Shown: positions 1 to 8,048, numbered from the stretch's first letter. The stretch is 14,261 nucleotides of DNA from MGIIa-L2 sp963968475 (GCA_963968475.1 CAXAHE010000037.1:1-14261); one strand, 5' to 3'. A program made the numbers and translations. The notes: generated from the sequence alone by a model not told the origin.

Positions 1-55
1 AGCATTACGCAGAGGATCTTGAGTCCACCCCCTTTGACCGCTCGGGAACCCCGGC
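1..55 (-). tRNA. tRNA-Leu (anticodon CAA), 3' part beyond the window
   Basis: Read on the minus strand from base 55, the sequence folds as a class II tRNA. The 5' acceptor strand is GCCGGGG, followed by TT at positions 8-9. The D stem is CCC/GGG around a loop GAGCGGTCAAA. The anticodon arm is GTGGA / CTCAAGA / TCCTC, giving anticodon CAA, which reads the leucine codon UUG. It is followed by TGCGTAATGC, the start of the long variable arm typical of tRNA-Leu. The T arm and the 3' acceptor strand lie beyond the left edge, so acceptor pairing cannot be tested. One T-T mismatch sits at the second pair of the anticodon stem. The gene lies 32 bases downstream of the giant surface-protein gene in the same orientation. 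I see no clear TATA box of its own in that gap, so its promoter may lie inside the upstream coding region. Confidence 0.82.
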
Positions 56-87
56 ACGTATGCTTCCCTCGATGGTCTTCTTCTTGA

Positions 88-3000
88 CTATTCCTCTTCA
101 CCGATATCCGTCAAATCCAATGGACGTGGCGGTGGTTTGATGGTATCCTCATCGAGTTCAAATTCATCATACAAGTCTTTGATACGTTGCTTACGCATGA
201 GGTATGTAGCAACAACTGCACCTGCGGCAAGAATGACCAAGAGAATGTTTAATCCGAGTTCAGAGGCAGATGATTTCTGATCGATAGAATCATCCGCAAC
301 ATCAGCTAAAGGAACAGGAATGAGAACGCTGTTGTTATCCATCTTCAGAGTCATTCCAAGACGACCTGTTTTCCAAGCTTCAATTTCCCATGTTATGCTC
401 TCCCGCTCTCCTGCTTCAAGATAGAATGTGACTTCACGTAGTTGGATTCCATCACCGTCTTGCAAGATAAAGGTGGTTGAACCGTTGAGATATCCGATGT
501 TATCAACGGTCAAGACAATGTCGATTGTTTGACCTACTGATGGTCTGTATGGTGTTGCTTCTATCGAGACTGGGATTGGCTCAAACGCCATCCAAACAAT
601 GTAGACTTCGAGTGGGCTGAGATCGGTTGCTTCACCAATCATGGCATTACCTGAGCGATCTTGATGAGAGAACCAAACGCTAAGTCGGTCACTCTTCTCA
701 AACGAGATGCCTGTTTGTTCAACATCGAGAATTGTTTGGAACGAAGTGATTTCGCCAGTCGTGCCAATTGAATCAAGATACTTTTCTCCAGTAGAGCCTT
801 CGACAACCTGGCCCGCTCGTACAAAGCACCAATGAACCATTGCCCCATTTTCGGATACACCATAATCATCACGAACATGAATAATAATTGGGATATCGTT
901 TACATCATTCGAATCCAAGTCATTGAATGTCCCAGGTTCAAGTGTCATGGTTGGAGATTGCTCATCGATTTGTAGTTGAATATTAAGAGATGATGAGAAA
1001 TTAAGAACACTGCCTGTTAGATCGATATTGAGAGTTCCTACACCGTTTGGGATGGTCATCCAATTCAACACAAGGCGGAGACTGCTCAAGCCAGTCATAT
1101 CGATTGTTGACTCCTTTGACAAGAAGGTGTCCGCATTGTGAAACACCGTCCAAGCAATCTTGCTATCAAATGGAATATGGAGCGCAGGTTCTAATGTATT
1201 TTCATGAACAACGATGACATCAATATCAGCAAAATCATCGAGATGCATCGTTAGAACATTGTTTTGGAAGGATCCGAAGGGAGCAACTCGATCACGTACA
1301 TCATCGATTACAAGAGATACGCGTGTATGGGTTTTCCAATTTAAATCTGAAAGATAGGATGCGCCTAAACCAACATCTTGATTCTCATCCAGTACAACGA
1401 TAGAAGGTGTGAATTGTTGATCATTCATGTCATTCATAGCATCCCATCGCATTTGGAAGGAGACTGTGAGTGTCCATCGAGAAGTGAGAGAATCTTTCTG
1501 TGCAGTAACAGTTGGAGGAACAGTAAAGCATGTGACGTCTCCTGTGGTTGTGTTAAATCGTGGAGCGTATTCAATCCAACACTCATCTTGTTGAGAATTC
1601 AAAAGGCCAATCGTAATTGAGTCAAGACTTGAAAGCCCATTGCCATCGATGAGATCGAACGAGACGTGGTGTGTTTGACCGGGGAATAAATGCCCATCAA
1701 TCGTATCGATATCGAGAGAATCCCAATCCAAAAGTGTTGGTTGCCATGGTTGAACATAGATGGTTGCTGCATCCGTTTCTTCACCATATGTTCCGCCCGC
1801 TTGTAATGTATTTCCAGCCAAATCATAACCTGAAACTACGACGCTTAATCGCCCTTCAACATACCCTGCTGGAAGAACATCACTCGTTTGGAGAAGTGGT
1901 AAATCGACTTCAGCTTCTAGGGCACCTCGATTGATGTTCGCTGTAAAGGATTGATATTCGCCTTGTTCCATCAGTCCATTCCCATTTGCATCATCCCTGT
2001 CTTCTGACCATGTATGAATTGTGAGAGGCGTCTCTAAGCCATCGCCATCTTGAATCAGTAATCGAAGAGGGATTGGCCTATCTGGCATCCAAATATGCCC
2101 ATCAGCAGGTTGTAGGCCACTCTGATCGAGAATTTGGACTGAGACGAGGTCAGGTGGTGTTTCATCATACAAGACCTCAAACGATGTTGATTCAGCAGTC
2201 TTATCGAAGGCTGTATTGGCTTGATTGCCTACTGGACCGCATCGCGTGATGAGGGTACGAACCTCCAACAGCGTACCACTGACAAGTTCTTCTGCATCAG
2301 GAATTGTTAGCGGAATAGAAAAACGACCATATTGGTCAACTTCAGAGACATTACTAAGCGCCCATACAATGGGCTCTCCGGGCCATTCATCCAAGCCTCC
2401 ACTGATGTTTTTTGGAGGGATTGCACGTACTTCGATTGAAACTTGAGCTTCCCCCTCTCCAACCCATCTCTCCGCTACGCCTTCGAAACGGACGCGTCCC
2501 GAGACCGTCATCTCGGTATCTGGGTTGACATGCAATGGCCACAACGCCTGCGTCCAGTCATGGAGTGCACGTCCTTCATCATCGAATGCAAGGACATTGA
2601 ACGCCTCTAAATCGTTCTCAACATCATTGTATGCAGTATTTTCAGCCCAAACAGAAGGACCCGTTTTCAATCCAGTCTCATCGATTGCATATGCCATCCA
2701 ATGCACATCATCGATATCATCGTTTAACCACGTACTCTCAAAGACCCACGTCACTGTGCATTCACTTCGAGTGCATGATGCGTTTGAGGAGGGATGGAGC
2801 GAAGCGATGCCTGCCCCTGAAGTTTGGATAAATCGTGGTGTTGTATCCAAACGATCTAATTCTGCAGTGATTCGTACATCACTGTGAGACGTGGATGGCC
2901 CCATCGAGATATTGATTCGCTCTAATGCAGGTATTTCTGTGATCGAGCCTGTTGGGTCAGTACGAATGTGATGTGTTGTTACTTCTCGAAGTGTTCCCGG

Positions 3001-6000
3001 CAACCATCGAGAAGCAGGGGCATCAACAACCGTGTCGATGAGGATCGGTTCGCTTGTTACTGTGAAATTAAAGACCACGCCGCCGCTTCCAGTTTCTATC
3101 GAAATCGGTATGTCAATCATCGAATTCGAATCATTCGTACTTGAGGCATTAAGAACCGAATTGAGAAGTGAATCCGTATAATAAATGGCGCCATAAGTAG
3201 AATGGAATGAAGAAGAACGCAAGGAGTGAGCAGTAAGGTTTGTATCTTGATCTGTATGTAAGTACATTGAGATACGCCCCCAATCCGAAAATGTCTGGTA
3301 ATTCATTTCAAAGGTATTCGGATGTGTTGGATTGAATGTTATCCCTGGGCTTGTAACATGCACATATTGGGTTGTGTTGGCTGGAACTGATGCGAGAACT
3401 GCATAGATTTGGTATCCGTTGTAATCGAAATTACTCAGAGTGACATTTGTAGCGTTTTGGCCAGTTTGTATTTTCAGAACAAATTGGTCCATGAAATTGG
3501 CTTTTATACTCCCAGAAATTTGAGGCATATTGGATGGATTTGGGCCGTACCCGAGATAACCTAAATCGTACACTACGGACGCCTTTGATTCCCATTCGAT
3601 ATCACCATGTTCGTTTGCATAGGCGATGAATGAATCATTTTCTACTGAATGGAACTTCGTCCGTTCACTCAGGCCCGTATCGTTACCACTGAGTGGATAA
3701 GGGAATCCTTCAACCCCGTTGTTCCCAATTCCAATCTGTAGATCATCAATTCCTGTTTTACAAATTGGCTGAATCGTTGAATCTAGGAAGGAATCACCCG
3801 TGATGAGATATGTGGTGAAATTCAGTTCGGTTATTTCAAACAAAGACTCCCCGTATGGATACACTCTCGAATAGGATGTTGTTGTCGTTGGCATCGGTTG
3901 TGAAGTGTAAGAACTTGATTTCAATGCGTAACTAAGGTATGGGACGAAATACGTTCCAGTAGGTACTGATACGTTGTTTCCTCGATGCGTAACAATGACT
4001 TCATCCCAGAAGCATTGTGGGAAAAAGGAATTTATGATGATATCAGACGAGGGTGTTGAAATATATCCATTTGAATCAACGGTCAGATTGTTGTTAAAAG
4101 ATCTCAACGAATTGGTTTGTATTTGATAGGCTCCAAATGTTTGCTTGAGCCCAAGACCGACGCGCTCAAGCGTTGGTGTTACCAGAATGTCGGTTGTTGA
4201 CATGTGAACGACAATGCGAACTGAAGGATACTCCTCAGGATTGAGCAGAATTTGTTTCGGTGCGGTAACTCGCTCATATTGTGGAATAATGTCTCCGTTC
4301 GTATCCATGATGCTAAACCGTAATGTTGTATTTTGAGGTTGAATTGCGCTCGCATCAAGCACACCATAGCCAAAGACTGAATTCGGAGTGAATGGTTCGG
4401 AAACCCATTCACCTTCGTTCTCGAACAGTGAAATTTCGATACCTGCATCATCAATGTACCAACCATCTCGTTCTACGAATTCATCTGAGAAGAAGGAAAA
4501 GCGAAGGCGTACGGATTCGCCTGAGAGATTCGTGAGGTCCGCAGTTTTCAGTTCAAATCCTCGTATTACGCCATGGCAACCTCCAGTTACACGCGAGCCG
4601 TCCAGAAGGCCTTCTCCATAGAATGGCGAATTGCTGTTAACTGTTGAGGTGCGATCGTGGAAGCCACCAGGATCTGCAGGCAAGTACCACCAATTCAATC
4701 CTCCATCGGTTGAAAGAGAGACTGCACCTCCATCCCAAGCAGCTTCTGTGCAAACCCAGTGCCGGAAAGTGAGTTGTGATGTTGCATTTGTTGGCAAGTG
4801 ATACTCTGGTGAGATGAGATGTGCATACGAGTTTGCACTGTACTGGCCATCGAGTTTGATTCCTGCTCCATTTTGTCCCGAATGCCATCCATTTGGACCA
4901 TTCCCTGACGAGTTGTTCACAGTTCCAAGCGTCCAGCCTTCTCCACGAATGTTCTGAATTGACCAACCCGCAGGCGCATCATGAGCATCTTCGAATGAAT
5001 CAAAGGCAGTTTGCGGTCCATTGACGCCCATGGTGGAAACCCATTGCCATTGATTTGGAGCACTTACATTTTCGAGCCATCCATCGATTGAACCATTGCT
5101 ATAATCTGGAATGTTCGTGAAATTGTTCAATACGCGCTTGATTGGATTGGCCGTATTCGCACCTGAATGGAGGGTGACATCATCGATCATGATGCCTTCC
5201 CAGCCAGATGCAGGAGCTGAACCGCCATGATTGACAATCGCATCTGTTTGGACGTTGAACTTCAATAATCCATACGAAGCATTGCTATGATTGGACACTG
5301 TGTTTGATACTGGATAGAACATTGGTAGCCATCTAAAGGACTCATCGACGTAGAATTGGCCCTGATAAGCCACTCCATTACCAGGCAAACCTGGAAGAGG
5401 AGTCAGGAGTACCCATGAAGTTCCATTGTCGAGTGAATACCAGATGGTCATGCCATCGTTAGAACCACCTTCAATATCCCAATTCGAGCGAATTTCAAGT
5501 TCAATTGGCGAAGCAAGTCCACTGAAATCAACCGGCATGATGAGCGTTCCATCTGCGTTTGGAGCATAGTCGCCGTTCAAGTTTCCATGGAACCATGTGC
5601 CCGGTTCGTCGCCCTGATTGTACCAAGTGAGATTATCGATGAACCAACCTCCTCGTTGAGAGGTATCCTCGCTCATATCAGCACACATTCTGAAACGCAT
5701 AGATTGGGACGACGTGATGTTTGTAAGATGATCCAGTTGGAAACGAACCGGTTCCCATTGGAGTGAAGAACCACTCCAAACAGTGGAATAGGATTGGACA
5801 GAAGCAGGATGTGAAGAGGCTACTGTAGCATTGTAACCGTTTGTTGGAATCAGTTGATTCCATGCATCGACATCATCGAAAGTGTACTCAACCCAGAGTG
5901 CATCGTTGGAAGTAAATGAGCGCCAGTGATCAAACGATAGGGATAGATTTCGAACGACTTCTGGTGTTGAATACCGTGGAGAGAGAATGCACGATGTCAT

Positions 6001-6540
6001 GTTCGCTGTAAGGCTTAAATCCGCACCAAAGGAAAGAGCGTGCACACCATTACTTGCAGTTGTTGGCTGTTCTTGGTTCTGAAGTGTTGTTGCATTGACA
6101 ACCGTCCAGTCATACCCATCTGGCCCCATACCAAGCCATCCTGTTGGCACACGTGTTGTCGATTCAAAATCAGTCAATGTTCCCAGTGATGTATCTGTAG
6201 AAAGGGAGAGTTTGCCGCCTTGAGCGAGCGAAGAAGTGTTATCATAAGTGCCATTTGACCAACTTCGATCGTATCCTGTTCCATAATAAGATCCGTTATC
6301 TGCAACAGGTGTCCATTCAGTTTCTATCAGCAATCCGCCACTTGTTATCGAATGGTTTGCAGGTACTTGGACAACAGAAGAGATGTTTGCAAGAATGGAT
6401 TCATTCCCTGCTGTAGGGATTATTGTGACCGCACCAGATGATGCCGTTGTAGGCGCACCTTTTACAAGAGTTGAAGGCCCAACAAGTACCATGAGTGCTA
6501 CGAGAAGCACTGCTTTGTACTGAATTGAGGGTATGTTCAT
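88..6540 (-). CDS. Giant exported, membrane-anchored multi-domain surface protein
   Basis: This is a 2150-residue exported protein of unknown function. The N-terminus is a Sec-type signal peptide (hydrophobic core about residues 9-27). Three MAM / immune-inhibitor-A-like beta-sandwich modules follow at about 124-306, 313-458 and 512-706; each ends in a GW..IDD/IDN-type strand (GGWFIDN, GWEGIMIDD, DGWYIDD). The middle is a long run of beta-rich, Ig-like sequence. It holds an EF-hand-type loop at 1517-1528 with Asp1, Asn3, Asn5, Gly6 and Glu12. A CARDB-like domain (about 1988-2077) precedes one membrane span (about 2095-2115) and a 35-residue acidic, proline-containing cytoplasmic tail. By hand I count about 22 N-x-S/T sequons in the first 700 residues, suggesting heavy N-glycosylation. 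I see no HExxH or other peptidase motif, so adhesion or polymer binding is an inference only. I chose the ATG at 6540 because a GGTGAG ribosome site lies just before it; the longer TTG start at 6561 would add seven residues, four of them charged or polar. Confidence 0.9.
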   Translation of the reverse strand: MNIPSIQYKAVLLVALMVLVGPSTLVKGAPTTASSGAVTIIPTAGNESILANISSVVQVPANHSITSGGLLIETEWTPVADNGSYYGTGYDRSWSNGTYDNTSSLAQGGKLSLSTDTSLGTLTDFESTTRVPTGWLGMGPDGYDWTVVNATTLQNQEQPTTASNGVHALSFGADLSLTANMTSCILSPRYSTPEVVRNLSLSFDHWRSFTSNDALWVEYTFDDVDAWNQLIPTNGYNATVASSHPASVQSYSTVWSGSSLQWEPVRFQLDHLTNITSSQSMRFRMCADMSEDTSQRGGWFIDNLTWYNQGDEPGTWFHGNLNGDYAPNADGTLIMPVDFSGLASPIELEIRSNWDIEGGSNDGMTIWYSLDNGTSWVLLTPLPGLPGNGVAYQGQFYVDESFRWLPMFYPVSNTVSNHSNASYGLLKFNVQTDAIVNHGGSAPASGWEGIMIDDVTLHSGANTANPIKRVLNNFTNIPDYSNGSIDGWLENVSAPNQWQWVSTMGVNGPQTAFDSFEDAHDAPAGWSIQNIRGEGWTLGTVNNSSGNGPNGWHSGQNGAGIKLDGQYSANSYAHLISPEYHLPTNATSQLTFRHWVCTEAAWDGGAVSLSTDGGLNWWYLPADPGGFHDRTSTVNSNSPFYGEGLLDGSRVTGGCHGVIRGFELKTADLTNLSGESVRLRFSFFSDEFVERDGWYIDDAGIEISLFENEGEWVSEPFTPNSVFGYGVLDASAIQPQNTTLRFSIMDTNGDIIPQYERVTAPKQILLNPEEYPSVRIVVHMSTTDILVTPTLERVGLGLKQTFGAYQIQTNSLRSFNNNLTVDSNGYISTPSSDIIINSFFPQCFWDEVIVTHRGNNVSVPTGTYFVPYLSYALKSSSYTSQPMPTTTTSYSRVYPYGESLFEITELNFTTYLITGDSFLDSTIQPICKTGIDDLQIGIGNNGVEGFPYPLSGNDTGLSERTKFHSVENDSFIAYANEHGDIEWESKASVVYDLGYLGYGPNPSNMPQISGSIKANFMDQFVLKIQTGQNATNVTLSNFDYNGYQIYAVLASVPANTTQYVHVTSPGITFNPTHPNTFEMNYQTFSDWGRISMYLHTDQDTNLTAHSLRSSSFHSTYGAIYYTDSLLNSVLNASSTNDSNSMIDIPISIETGSGGVVFNFTVTSEPILIDTVVDAPASRWLPGTLREVTTHHIRTDPTGSITEIPALERINISMGPSTSHSDVRITAELDRLDTTPRFIQTSGAGIASLHPSSNASCTRSECTVTWVFESTWLNDDIDDVHWMAYAIDETGLKTGPSVWAENTAYNDVENDLEAFNVLAFDDEGRALHDWTQALWPLHVNPDTEMTVSGRVRFEGVAERWVGEGEAQVSIEVRAIPPKNISGGLDEWPGEPIVWALSNVSEVDQYGRFSIPLTIPDAEELVSGTLLEVRTLITRCGPVGNQANTAFDKTAESTSFEVLYDETPPDLVSVQILDQSGLQPADGHIWMPDRPIPLRLLIQDGDGLETPLTIHTWSEDRDDANGNGLMEQGEYQSFTANINRGALEAEVDLPLLQTSDVLPAGYVEGRLSVVVSGYDLAGNTLQAGGTYGEETDAATIYVQPWQPTLLDWDSLDIDTIDGHLFPGQTHHVSFDLIDGNGLSSLDSITIGLLNSQQDECWIEYAPRFNTTTGDVTCFTVPPTVTAQKDSLTSRWTLTVSFQMRWDAMNDMNDQQFTPSIVVLDENQDVGLGASYLSDLNWKTHTRVSLVIDDVRDRVAPFGSFQNNVLTMHLDDFADIDVIVVHENTLEPALHIPFDSKIAWTVFHNADTFLSKESTIDMTGLSSLRLVLNWMTIPNGVGTLNIDLTGSVLNFSSSLNIQLQIDEQSPTMTLEPGTFNDLDSNDVNDIPIIIHVRDDYGVSENGAMVHWCFVRAGQVVEGSTGEKYLDSIGTTGEITSFQTILDVEQTGISFEKSDRLSVWFSHQDRSGNAMIGEATDLSPLEVYIVWMAFEPIPVSIEATPYRPSVGQTIDIVLTVDNIGYLNGSTTFILQDGDGIQLREVTFYLEAGERESITWEIEAWKTGRLGMTLKMDNNSVLIPVPLADVADDSIDQKSSASELGLNILLVILAAGAVVATYLMRKQRIKDLYDEFELDEDTIKPPPRPLDLTDIGEEE

Positions 6541-6544
6541 CCAT

Positions 6545-6567
6545 CTCACCTTGCTTCGCAAGGTGAG
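6545..6567 (-). promoter_or_regulatory. Perfect hairpin that encloses the Shine-Dalgarno site of the giant surface-protein gene
   Basis: In the mRNA sense (minus strand) the arm CTCACCTTGC is followed by the loop GAA and the exactly complementary arm GCAAGGTGAG. This is a 10-bp stem with a 3-base loop. The downstream arm contains AAGGTGAG, a good archaeal Shine-Dalgarno match, ending four bases before the ATG at 6540. If the stem forms, the ribosome site is fully paired. The inverted repeat is seen directly. A role in translation control (for example thermosensing or protein binding) is inference, and the same palindrome could instead be a protein-binding site in DNA. Confidence 0.6.
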
Positions 6568-6595
6568 GCATTTGGTATGAAGCCTCGTCTGTTCT

Positions 6596-6602
6596 GTTTA
6601 AG
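6596..6602. promoter_or_regulatory. Possible shared TATA-like element between divergent genes
   Basis: GTTTAAG is the most AT-rich core in the 103-base divergent spacer. It lies 42 bases before the plus-strand GINS start, leaving room for a leader of about 20 bases with an AAGG ribosome site. It lies 56 bases before the minus-strand surface-protein ATG, so a transcript starting about 25 bases away would begin just ahead of the hairpin. The match to the archaeal TATA consensus is weak in both directions, so this is a tentative call based on position. Confidence 0.25.
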
Positions 6603-6643
6603 TCCGCGCAAGAGAGTTCAAAGACCCTAAGAGTAAGGCTTGG

Positions 6644-7645
6644 ATGATGTCGAGCGACACCATGCTTACGGACCTTCAAGCCCGTGAGATTCAGGAGCAA
6701 TTGTTCGCCACCTATCGGCAACAAACCAATCGTCATGTTCCCGTTCACCTGCCTCGAAAGGACTTCTGGGAAATGGTCAAGCGGTTGCTGACAACACTCG
6801 ATGTTCAAATCCACAACATGATTCGTAAGCATGGCGCTGATTTGCGTGTACAGAACGAACAGAAGCGACAAGCAAATGTTCGACATATCGCATCTGAATT
6901 AGCTCGTCGACGATTGGTTGCAATGATGCAACATGCTGCATCACAGTCGTTGCGGATGGCAACCAGTGCAACCGACAACGCAACAGTCCTACCTCCATTA
7001 GATTGGCAAAAAACAGATGGTGCTGAACGTCAGTTGTATACTGCGATTCAAACCGAAATGGATCGATTCAAGAAGACCATCGGATGGCAAGAGATGCAGG
7101 ATGGGCTTCGCGGAGAAATGGAGTTTGCAGCACCGACCCACAAACCAGGGACAATGCAATTAGGTGACTTTACTGAAAAGCCGATTACGAATCAAGCACC
7201 ACCGGACTTGATCTTTGAAGACCAACGACCAGAACCAATAGACACAATCGATATCGATGAAGAGGATCGTATTGCAGCATTGGAATGGGATTCGATGGAA
7301 CCAGTACCAATACCTGAACGAGGCGAGGAAGATTTGAATCCACCCGCACCGCTTCCTCAAGCGCCATCGAGCGAGGGTAGACACAGTGCAGCCATGGAAC
7401 TCGCCCCATCAGCAACATCGGCAATCACTGATGATTGGATGGACGACACGCCTCCAAAGGAAGAAGAAAAAGCAGTTGAAGCAACTCCTCTTATTCGAAT
7501 ACGAATCCTTACTTCATTCGATGAAGCAATTGCAACAGCAGACGGATCTGAACTGATGTTACAAGCAGGAGATGTTCATAATTTAGAAACCGGTATGGCT
7601 CAATGGCTTATCGATTCAGGTGCTGCGGAAGCTGCACCATTGTAA
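6644..7645 (+). CDS. Archaeal GINS replication complex subunit, Gins51-like
   Basis: Probable GINS subunit, part of the CMG-type complex that joins the MCM helicase to Cdc45/RecJ-like protein and helps unwind DNA at the fork. The 333 residues show an N-terminal helical A domain (about 8-148). It has the family-like pattern ELARRRLVAMMQHAAS (85-100), and then an E-x-x-LY-x-x-I helix (128-135) running into MDRFKKTI. A small beta B domain is at the C-terminus (about 282-330), with the pattern IRIL...DGSELMLQAGDVHNLE...WLIDSGAAE. A before B is the Sld5/Psf1 (Gins51) order. About 130 residues of acidic, proline-rich, probably disordered linker separate the two, making the protein clearly longer than typical archaeal Gins51. 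The start at 6644 is supported by AAGG five bases upstream; ATGs at 6647 and 6662 are alternatives. It is the only plus-strand gene here. Family assignment is by pattern memory, not alignment. Confidence 0.68.
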   Translation: MMSSDTMLTDLQAREIQEQLFATYRQQTNRHVPVHLPRKDFWEMVKRLLTTLDVQIHNMIRKHGADLRVQNEQKRQANVRHIASELARRRLVAMMQHAASQSLRMATSATDNATVLPPLDWQKTDGAERQLYTAIQTEMDRFKKTIGWQEMQDGLRGEMEFAAPTHKPGTMQLGDFTEKPITNQAPPDLIFEDQRPEPIDTIDIDEEDRIAALEWDSMEPVPIPERGEEDLNPPAPLPQAPSSEGRHSAAMELAPSATSAITDDWMDDTPPKEEEKAVEATPLIRIRILTSFDEAIATADGSELMLQAGDVHNLETGMAQWLIDSGAAEAAPL

Positions 7646-7651
7646 TCAACG

Positions 7652-7671
7652 CATCTTGAAGATTCAAGATG
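7652..7671. terminator. Convergent-spacer hairpin, possible terminator
   Basis: CATCTTGA and its exact complement TCAAGATG flank a four-base loop (AGAT), six bases after the stop codon of the GINS gene. This lies in the 73-base spacer between convergent genes. No long T run follows on either strand, and archaeal termination depends mainly on T tracts, so the structure may only mark the 3' end of an mRNA. Confidence 0.35.
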
Positions 7672-7697
7672 GCATAGCCTGTTTAGATTAGAACAAG

Positions 7698-7710
7698 GTT
7701 TCAGAGAAAC
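7698..7710 (-). terminator. Small hairpin after rpsJ, possible transcript end
   Basis: On the minus strand GTTTC, loop TCT, GAAAC forms a perfect 5-bp stem, beginning eight bases after the rpsJ stop codon and followed by CTTGTTCTAATC. The stem is short and the T content modest, so the call is weak. Confidence 0.22.
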
Positions 7711-7718
7711 GCTTCACT

Positions 7719-8048
7719 TCAGTTAACAGTGCGCATCGATAATTCGATGGTTACTGAGTCAGGAATGTCAATCTTTGCGACTTGTCGCAGAGAGGTTTCA
7801 TCCTTACCGGAGTTGATGTGCATCTCCAACAATCGCTTGTGAACACGAAGTTCCCAGTGATCGTAGGTTTCGCTTCCTTCACCATCAGGTGCACGTCGGA
7901 CAGGAACGACCAAACGGCGTGTTGGTAGAGGAATCGGACCTCGAAGCTTGGTATCGCTTTGTTCGCAGATTGCACGAATGTGGCCTGCTACACGATCAAT
8001 ATCGGAGTGGTTGTTTCCGGTGAGTTTGATAACGGTAACGGCTGCCAT
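7719..8048 (-). CDS. rpsJ: Small ribosomal subunit protein uS10
   Basis: Ribosomal protein S10 of the small subunit head. The 109-residue product is full length for the archaeal/eukaryotic family (S20e type). Visible hallmarks are the N-terminal VIKLTGNNHSDIDRVAGHI strand and helix, the central loop GPIPLPTRRLVVPVRR that reaches into the ribosome, the WELRVHKRLLEM segment, and the closing IDIPDSVTIELSMR strand. The ATG at 8048 begins the family-typical N-terminus, with a modest AGGA ribosome site about ten bases upstream. It lies 40 bases after the EF-1alpha stop codon on the same strand, the EF-1alpha then S10 order seen in many archaea, so the two are very likely cotranscribed. Nothing is unusual about the protein. 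Confidence 0.97.
   Translation of the reverse strand: MAAVTVIKLTGNNHSDIDRVAGHIRAICEQSDTKLRGPIPLPTRRLVVPVRRAPDGEGSETYDHWELRVHKRLLEMHINSGKDETSLRQVAKIDIPDSVTIELSMRTVN

Noticed and set aside
1..87. tRNA-associated integration site at the left edge
   Set aside because: No integrase, att-like direct repeat or foreign gene is visible beside the tRNA; the adjoining gene looks native.
2525..2887. Plus-strand open frame of 120 codons inside the giant surface-protein gene
   Set aside because: It is antisense to a continuous coding frame, low-complexity in composition, and has no clear ribosome site.
88..6540. Immune-inhibitor-A-type metallopeptidase
   Set aside because: The jelly-roll modules resemble the C-terminal part of such peptidases, but I find no HExxH motif or catalytic domain.
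6541..6561. TTG start at 6561 for the giant protein
   Set aside because: It lies inside the hairpin and would put charged residues MRSKVRW before the signal peptide. The ATG at 6540 has a ribosome site at correct spacing.
6401..6886. Minus-strand open frame of 161 codons spanning the divergent spacer
   Set aside because: It overlaps both the GINS gene (antisense) and the start of the surface-protein gene in another frame, and would read through the regulatory spacer.
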